Notes: generated from the letters alone by a model not told the origin. DNA of 37,662 nt from Rhodovarius sp. (GCA_025057055.1 JANWYF010000130.1:1-37662), one strand, 5' to 3'; shown: positions 1 through 10,881, counted from the first letter of the stretch. Translations and numbers: made by a program.

Positions 1-27
1 GCGCGCATCGCCGCCGCGGTCAGGACC

Positions 28-417
28 TCAGCCTTCAACCTTGGCCACGACGTAGGTGTGCATCTGCCCATCCGCCCCGCGGATCGAGACGTATTCGCCC
101 GGCACGAAGCGGTGCTGGCCCAGGCGATAGCCGGGTTCGTCATCCTCGCTGCTGTCGAGGTCGTAGTCGAAGGCCCAGGTCGCCCCGCCCGGACCGCCCG
201 GCTTGTGCACCAGGAAGCCGTGCTCGTCCGGCTGGCCGGCCCAGAAGCGGCGGACCACGCAGTGCTCGCGCTGGCGCTTCCAGGCCTCGGCGTCGATGTG
301 CCCATCTTCGGTGAGCGGGGCGCGCAGGGAATAGCCGTGCGCCGTGCTGCCGTTCGGGAACTCCTTGCAGCGGGCCAAGTGCAGCACGATGTGCTTGAGG
401 CCGTCGGGTGATGTCAT
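28..417 (-). CDS. Small conserved-looking protein of unknown function
   Basis: A 129-residue soluble acidic protein that I do not recognise as a named family. It starts MTSPDGLKHIVLHLAR, is rich in charged and aromatic residues, and has an Asp/Glu patch (DLDSSEDDEPG) around residues 87-97, followed by a basic/aromatic C-terminal part (RFVPGEYVSIRGADGQMHTYVV) that could form a small beta barrel. There is no signal peptide or membrane segment. A GGAGG Shine-Dalgarno lies about 7 nt before the ATG, which supports both the gene and its start. It lies 66 bp downstream of the oxidoreductase gene on the same strand, so co-transcription is possible. The function is unknown. The antisense ORF at 58-411 is treated as a shadow because it lacks comparable start signals. 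Confidence 0.72.
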   Translation of the reverse strand: MTSPDGLKHIVLHLARCKEFPNGSTAHGYSLRAPLTEDGHIDAEAWKRQREHCVVRRFWAGQPDEHGFLVHKPGGPGGATWAFDYDLDSSEDDEPGYRLGQHRFVPGEYVSIRGADGQMHTYVVAKVEG

Positions 418-483
418 CGGGCCAAACCTCCGTCTCGGACAATCTGGGGCGGACCGGCGGCGCCGGCCTTGCGCTGGATCAGA

Positions 484-1506
484 TCAGGCGTCGATCTGCA
501 CGACGAGCTTGCCGAAGTTGCGCCCCTCCAGCAGGCCGATGAAGGCGCGCGGGGCGGCGCGCAGGCCGACCACGATATCCTCCCTGACCTTCATCCGGCC
601 GGCGCGCAGATGGCCCAGCATCTCGGCCCGGAAGGCGGGATAGCGCTGCCAGCCCGTATCGCTGACGATGAAGCCCTGGATGCGCAGGCGCTTGCGCACC
701 ACGGGGCCGAGGTTCGGGCCGGGTGGTGCGCCCGCGGCATCGGCGCCCGGGGCGATGTTGTACTGCGCGATCATGCCGCACATCACCATCCGCCCGAAAT
801 CGCGCAGCCGGGGAAAGACCGCCGCCTGCACCGCGCCGCCGACATTCTCCCAGTAGATGTCGATCCCCTCCGGACAGGCGGCGTCGAGCTGCGTCGGCAG
901 GTCTCCGCGGTGGTCGAGGCAGGCATCGAAGCCCAGCTCCTCACGCACGAAGCGGCATTTCTCCTGCCCGCCGGCAATGCCCACCACCCGGCAGCCGGCG
1001 ATGCGGCCGAGCTGCCCCACCACCTGCCCCACCGCGCCCGAGGCGGCGGAGACCACCAGCACCTCTCCGGGCTTGGGGCAGCCGATGTCCTGCAGGCCGA
1101 CCCAGGCGGTCAGCCCCGGCATGCCGAGCACGCCGAGATTCCAGGACAGCGGCGCATCCTCGGGCGAGACCTTGAACAGCCGCTCGGGCCCGACCACCGA
1201 ATAACGCTGCCAGCCATAGCCGCCGAGCACCCACTCGCCCGGGGCGAAATCCGGGTGGCGGCTCTCCACCACCTCGCCCACCGTCTGGCCTTCCATCACC
1301 GCCCCGATCTCGACCGGCTTGGCGTAGCTCTTCGCATCCGACATGCGGCCGCGCATGTAGGGATCGAGGCTGAGGTAGCGCGCGCGCACCAGCACCTGCC
1401 CCTCGCCGGGGCGGGGGATCGGCTGCTCCACGATCTCGAAATCCTCCTCCACCGGCGCCCCCACCGGGCGGCGGCGCAGCAGCACGGCCAGGTTCTGCTC
1501 ACTCAT
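484..1506 (-). CDS. NADP-dependent MDR oxidoreductase (CurA / prostaglandin reductase-like)
   Basis: A 340-residue zinc-free medium-chain dehydrogenase/reductase. Family members reduce the C=C bond of enones and similar alpha,beta-unsaturated carbonyls with NADPH. The N-terminal GroES-like part has the family pattern LSLDPYMRGRM (46-55) and MEGQTVGEVV (71-80). The Rossmann part has the nucleotide loop AASGAVG (154-160). No Zn-binding Cys cluster is visible, as expected for this subfamily. I chose the ATG at 1506, not the longer ORF start, because the protein then begins MSEQNLAVLLRRRP as homologues do and GGAGG sits about 9 nt upstream. The gene is divergent from the VOC gene at 1630. The physiological substrate cannot be told from sequence. 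Confidence 0.93.
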   Translation of the reverse strand: MSEQNLAVLLRRRPVGAPVEEDFEIVEQPIPRPGEGQVLVRARYLSLDPYMRGRMSDAKSYAKPVEIGAVMEGQTVGEVVESRHPDFAPGEWVLGGYGWQRYSVVGPERLFKVSPEDAPLSWNLGVLGMPGLTAWVGLQDIGCPKPGEVLVVSAASGAVGQVVGQLGRIAGCRVVGIAGGQEKCRFVREELGFDACLDHRGDLPTQLDAACPEGIDIYWENVGGAVQAAVFPRLRDFGRMVMCGMIAQYNIAPGADAAGAPPGPNLGPVVRKRLRIQGFIVSDTGWQRYPAFRAEMLGHLRAGRMKVREDIVVGLRAAPRAFIGLLEGRNFGKLVVQIDA

Positions 1507-1629
1507 CGCGCGGGCACCTCCCTTAACCCCATGCGGATATGGCCGGCCCAAGGCTAGCCCCGGAGGGCTCACCCGGCCATGCCGGGGCGGGGTTGCCGCC
1601 CCCGGGGGCGAGGGCTAGCGTGCGAGGCG

Positions 1630-2019
1630 ATGAGCGCGCCCCGCTACCGGATGGACCATCTCCACTACCGCTCCCCTCGCCCCGAAGAGGCGGCCGCATG
1701 GTGGAAGACAATGTTCGGCGCCGAGGAGAAGGCGCGCCTGACCACGCCCGCCGGCACGCTGCGCATCATCCTCGGCCTCGCCGGGCAGGACATTTTCGTC
1801 GAGGAGGTGGCGGAGGGCGCGGGCAGCCCCCCGCCGGCGCCGCATCGCGGCCTTGAGCATATCGGCCTTGCGGTCGATGACATCGAGGCGGCGGCGGCCG
1901 ACATCACCGCCAAGGGCGGGCAGCTGGCTCGGCCGGTCACATCGCCCCGGCCCGGGGTGCGCATCTGCTTCGTCGCCGGGCCGGACGGGACGCTGGTCGA
2001 GCTGATCGAACGGCGCTGA
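1630..2019 (+). CDS. VOC (glyoxalase/bleomycin resistance/dioxygenase) superfamily protein
   Basis: A 129-residue protein with paired beta-alpha-beta-beta-beta modules. HLHYRSPRPEEAAAWWKTMFG (about residues 10-30) is a typical opening with a metal-ligand-like His. HIGLAVDDIEAAAADITAKGG (about 77-97) opens the second module. The segment FVAGPDGTLVELIE at the end carries the usual C-terminal Glu ligand. This is a single-domain VOC of usual length. The VOC fold supports isomerases, dioxygenases, epimerases and binding proteins, so the reaction is open. The ATG at 1630 gives the compact family-like N-terminus; the longer ORF start at 1579 adds a low-complexity Arg/Gly stretch. It is divergent from the MDR oxidoreductase and convergent with the flavin monooxygenase-like gene (12 bp gap). 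Confidence 0.85.
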   Translation: MSAPRYRMDHLHYRSPRPEEAAAWWKTMFGAEEKARLTTPAGTLRIILGLAGQDIFVEEVAEGAGSPPPAPHRGLEHIGLAVDDIEAAAADITAKGGQLARPVTSPRPGVRICFVAGPDGTLVELIERR

Positions 2020-2031
2020 GGGGCTAGGCCC

Positions 2032-3462
2032 TCACTCCGCCGCGAGCTGCGTCAGGTCGAGTTCGACCTGCGGCACGTCATAGGCGCGCAGTTCGGCATA
2101 AAGCCGGGGCAGATCGGCGCGAAACAGGCCCCGCGTCACCCCGGCGGCCAAGCGCGGCGCGCTGATCGCCATCGCGTTGATCGAACTGCCCGAGGGGCCG
2201 AAGCTCATCGTCGTGCCGATGCCGAAGAGGTGGATGTCGGCGATCCAGGGCGTCTCTCCCGGGCGGCGTTCGACGAAGGCACTGTCCTGGTTGAGGTAGG
2301 GAAAGCAGCCGAGGCGTTCGTTCGCCTCCTCGGGCGGGGGGGTGTAGCGGTCGCGCCAGAGCGCGATGTTGTGCGCACATTCGGCCAGTTCCGGGCAAAG
2401 GGTCGGGTCCATTCTGACCCCCGTCGCCGTGATGCAGAAATCGGCCCGGAACTCCCCGCGCGGGGTGGTCAGCACCACCCGTCCCTCCTCGATGCGCGCC
2501 GCTTCCCACGGGGCGCCGACATGCATGCGGAAGTTGGGAAAGCGCCGCACCCGGTCGTAGTGGTCCTGGGCGAAGCCCTCGCGCAGGCCGAGGATGTAGG
2601 ACATGAAGCGCCAGCGCCATTCGTCCGGCATCTCGCCCAGATGGCGCAGGAAGCCGGCGAAGGTCAGCCAGCGATAGGGCTGGATCACCACCGGTTCGGC
2701 GCGACGGCAGAAGAGGTGGACCTCGGCCGCGCCGGCCTCGAGCGCGACCGCGGCATTGTCGAAGGCCGAGGCGCCGGCGCCCAGCACCGCCACCACCTTC
2801 CCGCGCAGGCGGGTGAAGTCGATCATCTCGCTGCTATGGGCACGGAAGGGCCGCGGCAGGGCCGCGATCTCGGGCGGCATCCACCACCCCCCCACCCCCT
2901 CCTGCCCGGTGGCTAGCACCACCTTGCGCGCATGCATCGGGCCCGCGCTGGTCTCCACCCTGAGCGCCGGCAGCCCATCATCCGTCCGGGCCGGAGAGAT
3001 GCGCCCCGCCTCGATCCCGTTGCGCACCGGAATGCCGGTGACGCGGCGGAACCAGAGCAGATAGTCGTTCCAGTATTCCTTCGGGATCCAGCGCATCTCC
3101 TCCCAGTCGGCGCGGCCGAAGCGGGCTTCGTGCCAAGCCTGATAGGTCAGGCTCGGCATCCGCAGATCGGGGCCGGTCTGGTCTTTCCAGGAGCGCAGCG
3201 CCTTCATCCGCCCGTAGGTGACCCAGGGCCCCTCGCGCCCGTATTCCGCCCGGTCGATGCAGAGGATGTTGGTCACCTGGTCGCGCCGCAGCGCATGGGC
3301 CACCGCAAGCCCGCATTGCCCGGCGCCGATGATCAGCACATCCAGGCAGGGCGCGCCCCCCACCGTCTTGGGCGTGAGCCAGGGGGCGCGCGGATGGGCC
3401 GTCAGCTCCAGATCGCGGGCGATATCGGCCTCGAGCTCGACGAGGTTGCGGGGGGCGGGCAT
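2032..3462 (-). CDS. FAD/NAD(P)-binding monooxygenase-like flavoprotein
   Basis: A 476-residue flavoprotein resembling flavin-containing/Baeyer-Villiger-type monooxygenases. The first dinucleotide fold is LIIGAGQCG (about 44-51) for FAD. A second one, VAVLGAGASA (about 224-233), would bind NADPH. A late CITATGVRMD segment is the typical ATG motif linking the domains. There is no signal peptide, so it should be cytosolic. It lies 43 bp downstream of fhs on the same strand and may be co-transcribed. AAGGA about 6-8 nt before the ATG supports the start. Substrate unknown: the family oxygenates N, S or ketone groups. I do not see a clear FxGxxxHxxxW/P Baeyer-Villiger fingerprint, so I leave it as a general flavin monooxygenase-like enzyme. 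Confidence 0.9.
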   Translation of the reverse strand: MPAPRNLVELEADIARDLELTAHPRAPWLTPKTVGGAPCLDVLIIGAGQCGLAVAHALRRDQVTNILCIDRAEYGREGPWVTYGRMKALRSWKDQTGPDLRMPSLTYQAWHEARFGRADWEEMRWIPKEYWNDYLLWFRRVTGIPVRNGIEAGRISPARTDDGLPALRVETSAGPMHARKVVLATGQEGVGGWWMPPEIAALPRPFRAHSSEMIDFTRLRGKVVAVLGAGASAFDNAAVALEAGAAEVHLFCRRAEPVVIQPYRWLTFAGFLRHLGEMPDEWRWRFMSYILGLREGFAQDHYDRVRRFPNFRMHVGAPWEAARIEEGRVVLTTPRGEFRADFCITATGVRMDPTLCPELAECAHNIALWRDRYTPPPEEANERLGCFPYLNQDSAFVERRPGETPWIADIHLFGIGTTMSFGPSGSSINAMAISAPRLAAGVTRGLFRADLPRLYAELRAYDVPQVELDLTQLAAE

Positions 3463-3505
3463 GGATCGTCCTTGTTGCGCCGCATCATAGAGCGGCTGCG
3501 GAGCG

Positions 3506-5182
3506 TCAGAACAGGCCTTCGATCCGCCCTTCCTGGTCGAGGCGGATGGATTCTGCCGCCGGCACGCGCGGCAGGCCGGGCATGGTCATGATCTCGCCGC
3601 AGATCGCCACCACGAAGCCCGCTCCGGCGGCGAGCCGCGCATCGCGCACCGGCAGGCTGTGCCCCACCGGCGCGCCGAGCAGGTTCGGGTCGGCGGCGAA
3701 GGAATATTGCGTCTTGGCGATGCAGACCGGCAGGCGGCCGAAGCCCATCTCCTCGAAGCGGCGGAGCTTCTCCGCCGCGGCGGGGGCGAAGTCGACATGC
3801 TCGGCGCGGTAGATGTCGCGCGCGACGGTGGCGATCTTGTCCGAGAGCGAGACATGGTCGCTGTAGAGGGGCGCAAAGCCCGCGCCGCCGCCTGCGGCGA
3901 TGCGCGCCATCACCGCCTCGGCCAGGGCGACCGCCCCCGCCCCGCCATCGGCCCAATGCGTGCAGGCGATCGCCTCGCTGCCCGCGGGCGCCAGCGCCTC
4001 CTGCAGCGCCTGGAGCTCGGCCGGGCTGTCCTGGGCGAAGCGGTTGAGCGCGACGACGGGATCGAGGCCGAATTTGCGGATGTTCTCGATATGGCGCAGC
4101 AGATTGGCCGCCCCGCGCCGCACCGCCGCCGCATCCTCCTGCGCCAGGGCGGCACGCGGCAGGCCGCCATGCATCTTGAGCGCGCGCAGGCTGGCCACGA
4201 TCACCACCGCATCGGGCCGGAGCCCGGCGATGCGGCATTTGATGTGCATGAATTTCTCCGCGCCGAGATCGGCGCCGAAGCCGGCCTCGGTCACCACCAC
4301 GTCGGAGAGGTGCAGGGCGAGCCGTGTTGCCATGACCGAGTTGCAGCCATGGGCGATGTTGGCGAAGGGCCCGCCATGGACGAGGGCCGGGTTGCCCTCC
4401 AGCGTCTGGACCAGGTTGGGCGCCAGCGCATCGCGCAGCAGCACCGCCATCGCGCCATCGGCCTTGAGCTCGGCCGCCGTGACGGGCCGCCCCTGCCGCG
4501 TATAGCCCACGATGATGCGGCCGAGCCGGGCGGAGAGGTCGGCCAGGTCATCGGCAAGGCAGAGGATCGCCATCACCTCGCTCGCCACCGTGATGTCGAA
4601 GCCGTCCTCCCGCGGGAAGCCGTTGGCCACCCCGCCGAGCGAGGAGACGATGCTGCGCAGGGCGCGGTCGTTCATGTCGAGCACGCGCCGCCAGGTGATC
4701 CGCCGCGCATCGAGCCCGAGCGCATTGCCCCAGTAGATGTGGTTGTCCACCATCGCCGCGAGCAGGTTGTGCGCGCTGGTGATGGCGTGGAAATCGCCGG
4801 TGAAGTGGAGGTTGATGTCCTCCATCGGCACGATCTGGGCATGGCCGCCGCCGGCCGCTCCGCCCTTGACGCCGAAACAGGGCCCGAGGGAGGGTTCGCG
4901 CAGGCAGATCATGGCGCGCTGGCCGATGCGGTTCAGCGCATCGCCCAGGCCCACGGTGGTCGTCGTCTTGCCCTCCCCGGCCGGGGTCGGATTGATGCCG
5001 GTGACCAGCACCAGCCGCCCGGGCGGGCGTTCGCTGCGGATGCGGCGGCAGAAATCGAGCGCCACCTTGGCCTTGTGGCGGCCATAGGGCTCCAGCGCCT
5101 CCGCCGGTATGCCGGCCTGCGCGGCCACTTCCTGGATCGGGCGCAGGCGGGCCTGCCGCGCGATGGCAAGATCGATGGACAT
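3506..5182 (-). CDS. fhs: Formate--tetrahydrofolate ligase
   Basis: A 558-residue formate-tetrahydrofolate ligase (EC 6.3.4.3), which makes 10-formyl-THF from formate, THF and ATP and feeds purine, formyl-Met and C1 metabolism. Length and features are standard: a P-loop [11 protein letters not shown] (about 66-76), then [33 protein letters not shown] and the C-terminal [16 protein letters not shown]. The ATG at 5182 gives the family N-terminus [10 protein letters not shown] and is preceded by GGAGGGG about 9 nt upstream. The longer ORF start at 5266 adds 28 residues without family character. It is the likely first gene of a unit with the flavin monooxygenase-like gene. No serine-cycle or methylotrophy genes are near it, so the role is probably general C1 supply. 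Confidence 0.97.
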   Translation of the reverse strand: MSIDLAIARQARLRPIQEVAAQAGIPAEALEPYGRHKAKVALDFCRRIRSERPPGRLVLVTGINPTPAGEGKTTTTVGLGDALNRIGQRAMICLREPSLGPCFGVKGGAAGGGHAQIVPMEDINLHFTGDFHAITSAHNLLAAMVDNHIYWGNALGLDARRITWRRVLDMNDRALRSIVSSLGGVANGFPREDGFDITVASEVMAILCLADDLADLSARLGRIIVGYTRQGRPVTAAELKADGAMAVLLRDALAPNLVQTLEGNPALVHGGPFANIAHGCNSVMATRLALHLSDVVVTEAGFGADLGAEKFMHIKCRIAGLRPDAVVIVASLRALKMHGGLPRAALAQEDAAAVRRGAANLLRHIENIRKFGLDPVVALNRFAQDSPAELQALQEALAPAGSEAIACTHWADGGAGAVALAEAVMARIAAGGGAGFAPLYSDHVSLSDKIATVARDIYRAEHVDFAPAAAEKLRRFEEMGFGRLPVCIAKTQYSFAADPNLLGAPVGHSLPVRDARLAAGAGFVVAICGEIMTMPGLPRVPAAESIRLDQEGRIEGLF

Positions 5183-5357
5183 CTGGAACAATCCCCTCCG
5201 CCTGCTCATGTTGCCAGGATGAGAGGGCGCGTCCACCTGCCCACCCGCCCGCGCGGCCGACATCAAAATGCCGCTGGACGGACATGCGGCGTTGGTTCAT
5301 GACCGCCACGGCAATGTGGATGCAACGGATGCGGGGCGGGGGCATCGATTCTCGGAC

Positions 5358-6176
5358 ATGGAGGCGGTGACCCAGCCCGGCGCATCCGGTCCGGATGCCG
5401 GCTGCACTGGCGGCTGGACCGGCCTTGCCTCTGCCCCCCCGCGGGATGGGGGGGGCGGATCCTCTTCGGCCGCTCCTGCGGGGGGCAGAGCGCCGCCGGG
5501 CGAGGCCGAGGCCCATGCCGGCCCAGGCGGCGCGGGGCGGGCGCCTGGGCATGGCTGGCATGGCGATGGCAACGGCAACGGGGAATCCGCCCCGATCTCG
5601 CGCATCGTCCACCAGGTGGCGGCGCGTTTTCCCGGCGATCGCATCACGCTCGGCCAGATGGCCGAAGCCTTCGGGGACCGCGCCTTTGGCCTACTCATCC
5701 TGCTGCTCTGCCTGCCGGCGCTGCTGCCGGGCATGGCCAGCGTCTTCGGCCTGCCTATGCTGGTGATCGGCCTGCAGATGGGCATGGGCCGGCGCATTCC
5801 CCGCCTGCCGCAGTTCATCGCGCGCCAGTCGATCCGGCGCACCGATCTGCTGCGGCTGGCCGAGGGCTCCTCGAAATGGCTGCAGCGGGTCGAGCGCTAT
5901 GTCCGCCCGCGCCCCGGCCCCTTCACCGGCCCCTGGGGCGATCGGGTGGTGGGCTGGCTGACCGTCTATGCCTCCCTCATGCTGATCCTGCCCGGGCCGG
6001 GCACCAATGGCCCGCCCGCCTTCGGCACCATCGTCATGGCGCTCGGCGTGGTGGAGAACGACAGCAAGGTGGTGGGCTGGGGGGCGGCGATCTGCCTCGC
6101 CGGCTGCCTGTTTGCGAGCGGCGTTCTCCTGGTCCTGGCCTGGGTTGCGATCCGCGCCATGGGCTGGGTGGTCTGA
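5358..6176 (+). CDS. ExoD-like exopolysaccharide synthesis membrane protein with low-complexity N-terminal extension
   Basis: A 272-residue protein. From about residue 80 it matches ExoD: ISRIVHQVAARFPGDRITLGQM, then hydrophobic helices around GLLILLLCLPALLPG, MLVIGLQMGMGRRIPRLP, and two C-terminal membrane segments (VVGWLTVYASLMLILPGPGTN; AAICLAGCLFASGVLLVLAW). ExoD family proteins are inner-membrane proteins linked to exopolysaccharide production and alkali tolerance in rhizobia. The start is uncertain. No ATG, GTG or TTG exists between 5370 and the ExoD domain, so a Gly/Pro/Ala-rich extension of about 75 residues appears unavoidable. ATG 5358 is my choice; ATG 5268 and GTG 5367 are alternatives, and none has a good Shine-Dalgarno. 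It is divergent from fhs. Confidence 0.85.
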   Translation: MEAVTQPGASGPDAGCTGGWTGLASAPPRDGGGGSSSAAPAGGRAPPGEAEAHAGPGGAGRAPGHGWHGDGNGNGESAPISRIVHQVAARFPGDRITLGQMAEAFGDRAFGLLILLLCLPALLPGMASVFGLPMLVIGLQMGMGRRIPRLPQFIARQSIRRTDLLRLAEGSSKWLQRVERYVRPRPGPFTGPWGDRVVGWLTVYASLMLILPGPGTNGPPAFGTIVMALGVVENDSKVVGWGAAICLAGCLFASGVLLVLAWVAIRAMGWVV

Positions 6177-6211
6177 GGCGGGCGCCTCGGCGACCGGGGT
6201 GGCCGGGCGGC

Positions 6212-6232
6212 GCAGCGGCCCCCGGGGGCTGC
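6212..6232. terminator. GC-rich hairpin between convergent genes (possible terminator)
   Basis: GCAGC-GG-CCCCC facing GGGGG-CTGC forms a strong imperfect stem with a 2-nt bulge in the 97-bp gap between the convergent exoD-like and Bug-receptor genes. There is no T-run on either strand, so this is only a placement-based suggestion of a bidirectional stop. Confidence 0.28.
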
Positions 6233-6272
6233 CGGCAGCAGGTGATGCGGCCAGGCGAGGGCTCTGCCCCGC

Positions 6273-7250
6273 CTATTCGGCGCTGGCGCCGGAGAGGCGC
6301 ACCGCCTCGGCCCATTTCTCCACCTCGGCGCGCAGGAAGGCGGGGAAGCGGTCGGGGCCGATCTCCGCCGGCTCCACCCCCATGGCGCGCAGCCGCGCTG
6401 CCTGGGCGCGCGTGGCCGCCAGCACGATGCCGGCGATCCGTTCGATGAGCGCCATCGGCACCCCGCGCGGGGCGACCAGCCCCTGCCAGGCCACGGCCTC
6501 AAAGCCCGGCCAGTATTCGGCCACCGCCGGCACCTCGGGCCACTCGGGCAGCCGGGCGGAGGTGGAGACCGCAATCGGCCGGATCGCGCCGGCCCGGGCA
6601 TGCGGGGCGGAGGGGGGCAGGTTCTCGAAGGTCGCGTGGATGCGCCCGGCCACCAGTTCGGTGATGGCCGGCGCGCTCCCGCGGAAGGGCAGATGGACCG
6701 CCGCAAAGCCGCCGCGATGACGGATCAGCTCCATCGCCAGATGGGGCAGCGTGCCCACGCCCGCGCTGCCATAGCTGATGCCCTGCGGCTGCGCCCGGGC
6801 CCAGGCCAGGAAGCCCGGGAAATCCCGCACCGGGACGGAGGGATGGACGGCCAGCAGATTGGGCACGAGCCCGATCACGCAGGCCGGCGTGAAATCGCGC
6901 AGCACATCGAAGGGCAGCCGGCGATAGAGGGTGACATTGGCGGCATGGGCCGCGGCCAGGGTCAGCCAGACCGACCCGTCGGCCGGGGCGCGCGCGACAT
7001 GTTCGGCGCCCAGATTGCCCCCCGCCCCGGGCCGGTTCTCCACCACCACCGGGATGCCGAGCGCCTCCGCGATCGCCTGGGCGGCGAAGCGCGAGAGCAT
7101 GTCCGAAGCCCCGCCCGGGGTATAAGGGCTCACGATGCGCATGGCGGCCGGCTGGGCCCGGGCGAGGGCGGGCAGGGCGAGCGCGGCGACCACGGCGCGT
7201 CGGCCGGGCGCCAGGGGATGCGGGCGCGCAGGGGGCGGCTTGCCGGTCAT
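6273..7250 (-). CDS. Bug/TctC-family tripartite tricarboxylate transporter solute receptor
   Basis: A 325-residue periplasmic binding protein of the TctC (Bug) family, which captures carboxylated or aromatic small molecules for TTT-type uptake. It has an exported N-terminus (GRRAVVAALALPALARAQ, about 16-33). The mature start MRIVSPYTPGGASDMLSR is the family ligand-binding pattern, followed by VENRPGAGGNLGAEHVARAPADG. The ORF track merges it with an upstream shadow (6273-8090); the real ATG at 7250 overlaps the acyl-CoA dehydrogenase stop by ATGA, which indicates translational coupling. No TctA/TctB membrane genes are in the window, so it is an orphan receptor, as is common in Acetobacteraceae and Burkholderiales. 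The partner enzyme suggests an acid that is activated to a CoA thioester. The ligand is unknown. Confidence 0.92.
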   Translation of the reverse strand: MTGKPPPARPHPLAPGRRAVVAALALPALARAQPAAMRIVSPYTPGGASDMLSRFAAQAIAEALGIPVVVENRPGAGGNLGAEHVARAPADGSVWLTLAAAHAANVTLYRRLPFDVLRDFTPACVIGLVPNLLAVHPSVPVRDFPGFLAWARAQPQGISYGSAGVGTLPHLAMELIRHRGGFAAVHLPFRGSAPAITELVAGRIHATFENLPPSAPHARAGAIRPIAVSTSARLPEWPEVPAVAEYWPGFEAVAWQGLVAPRGVPMALIERIAGIVLAATRAQAARLRAMGVEPAEIGPDRFPAFLRAEVEKWAEAVRLSGASAE

Positions 7251-8425
7251 GGCCTCTCCTCCCTCAGCAGCGTCCTGCCGATCAGCAGGCGCTGGATGTC
7301 CGAAGCGCCTTCGAAGATGCGAAACAGCCGCGCATCGCGGTAGAATTGCTCGACCACGCTGCCGCGCATGTAGCCCGCCCCGCCATGCAGCTGCACCGCG
7401 CGATCGGCCACCCGGCCCAGCATCTCGGAGGCGAAGAGCTTGCAGCAGGCGATATCGGCGATCAGTTCGCCGCGCGCCTCGCCGGCGGCATCGAAGGCGC
7501 GCGCGGTCTCGAGGACCATGCTGCGGGCGGCCAGGATCTCGGCCCGGCAATCGGCCAGCGCCGCCTGCACGAGCTGGAAGGAGGCGAGCGGCTGCCCGAA
7601 CTGCCGCCGCCGCTGAGCGTGGCCGACCATCTCCTCGAGCAGGCGTTCGGCCTGGCCCACGCAGGCGGTCGCGACATGCAGCCGGGCGTGGTTGATGCCG
7701 CGCATCGCGGTCTTGAAGCCATCCCCTTCCCGCCCGCCGATCAGATGATCGGCCGGGATGCGCACGCGGTCGAAGAAGACCTCGCAGGTCGAGCTGCCGT
7801 CCTGGCCCATCTTGCGGTCGGGCGGGCCGCAGCGAATGCCGGGCAGGTCGGCCGGCACCAGGAAGGCGGAGATGCCCGAGGCGTCCCGGCTGCCCGGCCG
7901 GGTGCGGGCCATCACGATGAACAGCTGCGCCTGCCGCGCATTGGTGATGTAGCGCTTGCGCCCCTCGATGACCCACTCTTCGCCCTCGTGCCGGGCGGTG
8001 GTGGTGATGCCGCCGGCATCGCTGCCCGCTTCGGGTTCGGTGAGGGCGAAGGCGGCCGTGACCTCTCCGCGGGCCATGCGCGGCAGCCATGCCGCGCGCT
8101 GCGCATCCGTGCCGTTGTAGAGGATCGGCTGGCTGCCCAGCCCGATGGTGGTCGAGAAGCGCGCGCGATAGACGGCCGAGGCGCGCGTGACCTCGAACAT
8201 GACGCGCACCTGCTGTTCCATCGACAGGCCGAGGCCGCCCCAGCGCGCCGGGATCGAGATGCCGAACAGGCCGGCCGCGCGCAGCCGGTCGGTGAGGTCC
8301 TCGGGCAGGGTCTCCTGCCCCTCAAGCCGCGGCTCGTTCGGGATCAGCACCTCCCGCACCAGGCGGCGGATGGAATCGAGATAGGCCGCGAAGTCGACCG
8401 CGGGGGGCGGCGGCGCATCGGGCAT
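7247..8425 (-). CDS. Acyl-CoA dehydrogenase
   Basis: A 392-residue FAD-dependent acyl-CoA dehydrogenase of usual length. [19 protein letters not shown] (about 130-150) is the flavin/substrate signature. [23 protein letters not shown] is the second ACADH signature, and [10 protein letters not shown] (369-378) carries the Glu at about 372 expected as catalytic base. Family members insert the alpha,beta double bond of an acyl-CoA and pass electrons to ETF. The gene starts at ATG 8425 and overlaps the Bug receptor by 4 bp, so the two form an operon. This pairing suggests uptake and beta-oxidation-like breakdown of an unidentified carboxylic acid. It is divergent from uvrB with a 70-bp gap. Confidence 0.95.
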   Translation of the reverse strand: MPDAPPPPAVDFAAYLDSIRRLVREVLIPNEPRLEGQETLPEDLTDRLRAAGLFGISIPARWGGLGLSMEQQVRVMFEVTRASAVYRARFSTTIGLGSQPILYNGTDAQRAAWLPRMARGEVTAAFALTEPEAGSDAGGITTTARHEGEEWVIEGRKRYITNARQAQLFIVMARTRPGSRDASGISAFLVPADLPGIRCGPPDRKMGQDGSSTCEVFFDRVRIPADHLIGGREGDGFKTAMRGINHARLHVATACVGQAERLLEEMVGHAQRRRQFGQPLASFQLVQAALADCRAEILAARSMVLETARAFDAAGEARGELIADIACCKLFASEMLGRVADRAVQLHGGAGYMRGSVVEQFYRDARLFRIFEGASDIQRLLIGRTLLREERP

Positions 8426-8480
8426 GGCGTCTCCTCCGCCGCCGAGCCTCGCGCGCGGTGGTCGGCCGGGTCAAGCGCCC

Positions 8481-8495
8481 TATATTGCGGCCGGC
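8481..8495 (+). promoter_or_regulatory. Possible uvrB -10 element giving a near-leaderless mRNA
   Basis: TATATT at 8481-8486 stands out in GC-rich surroundings and lies only 9 nt before the uvrB ATG. No Shine-Dalgarno is present in the last 9 nt (GCGGCCGGC). If it is the -10 box, transcription would start within a few bases of the ATG. The -35 region at 17-18 bp spacing (GTGGTC/GGTGGT) is poor. I found no GTTC-N7-GTTC alphaproteobacterial SOS box here. Confidence 0.35.
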
Positions 8496-10709
<2,214 letters not shown>

Positions 10710-10726
10710 GTCACGCGATTCCGATT

Positions 10727-10755
10727 TTGCCAAGCCGGCAGCCTTGGGCTAGTAT
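10727..10755 (+). promoter_or_regulatory. Candidate sigma70-type promoter for the intergenic RNA
   Basis: TTGCCA (10727-10732), a 17-bp spacer, then TAGTAT (10750-10755). This is a good housekeeping-type promoter by sequence and lies just after the uvrB stop. The predicted start is near 10762, immediately before the first hairpin of the candidate RNA. Confidence 0.5.
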
Positions 10756-10761
10756 TTGTCC

Positions 10762-10881
10762 ATCCGGCGCTGCCCCCACAGCGCCGGTGGACGGTCCGGT
10801 ATCCCCTGCCGGCTCGCCCTACCATTCCGATCGGAACAATAACCATGGCGCCCGGTCACCCCCCTGGCCGGGCGTTTTTTT
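10762..10881 (+). ncRNA. Candidate small RNA (about 120 nt) or terminating leader between uvrB and the FAH-family gene
   Basis: The 285-bp gap after uvrB holds no convincing ORF but does hold a complete RNA-gene layout. There is a promoter (TTGCCA-N17-TAGTAT), a perfect 9-bp stem CCGGCGCTG/CAGCGCCGG with a 6-nt loop (10764-10787), a 12-bp perfect palindrome TTCCGATCGGAA (10825-10836), an A-rich single-stranded stretch (ACAATAACCA), and a GC hairpin followed by seven Ts. It could be a stand-alone trans-acting small RNA, or a leader that terminates early before the gene at 10995. I do not recognise it as a known family such as 6S, SRP RNA, tmRNA or RNase P. The evidence is structural only. Confidence 0.45.
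10849..10881 (+). terminator. Rho-independent terminator
   Basis: CGCCCGG (10849-10855) pairs perfectly with CCGGGCG (10868-10874) and is followed directly by TTTTTTT (10875-10881). It is one of only two clear intrinsic terminators I found in the window. It would end the candidate RNA and any read-through from uvrB. Confidence 0.82.

Noticed and set aside
1597-1610. CGCCCCCGGGGGCG palindrome upstream of the VOC gene
   Set aside because: A pure G/C palindrome of this kind arises easily in this GC-rich DNA; no further support.
3659-5302. 547-residue ORF antisense to fhs
   Set aside because: Shadow; His/Asp/Arg-rich composition with no family features.
6273-8090. A 605-residue ORF suggesting an acyl-CoA dehydrogenase-receptor fusion
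   Set aside because: The first 280 residues are the wrong frame of the dehydrogenase gene; the receptor starts at ATG 7250 with its own leader peptide.
8426-8495. SOS (LexA) box before uvrB
   Set aside because: I looked for GTTC-N7-GTTC and its complement and did not find it.
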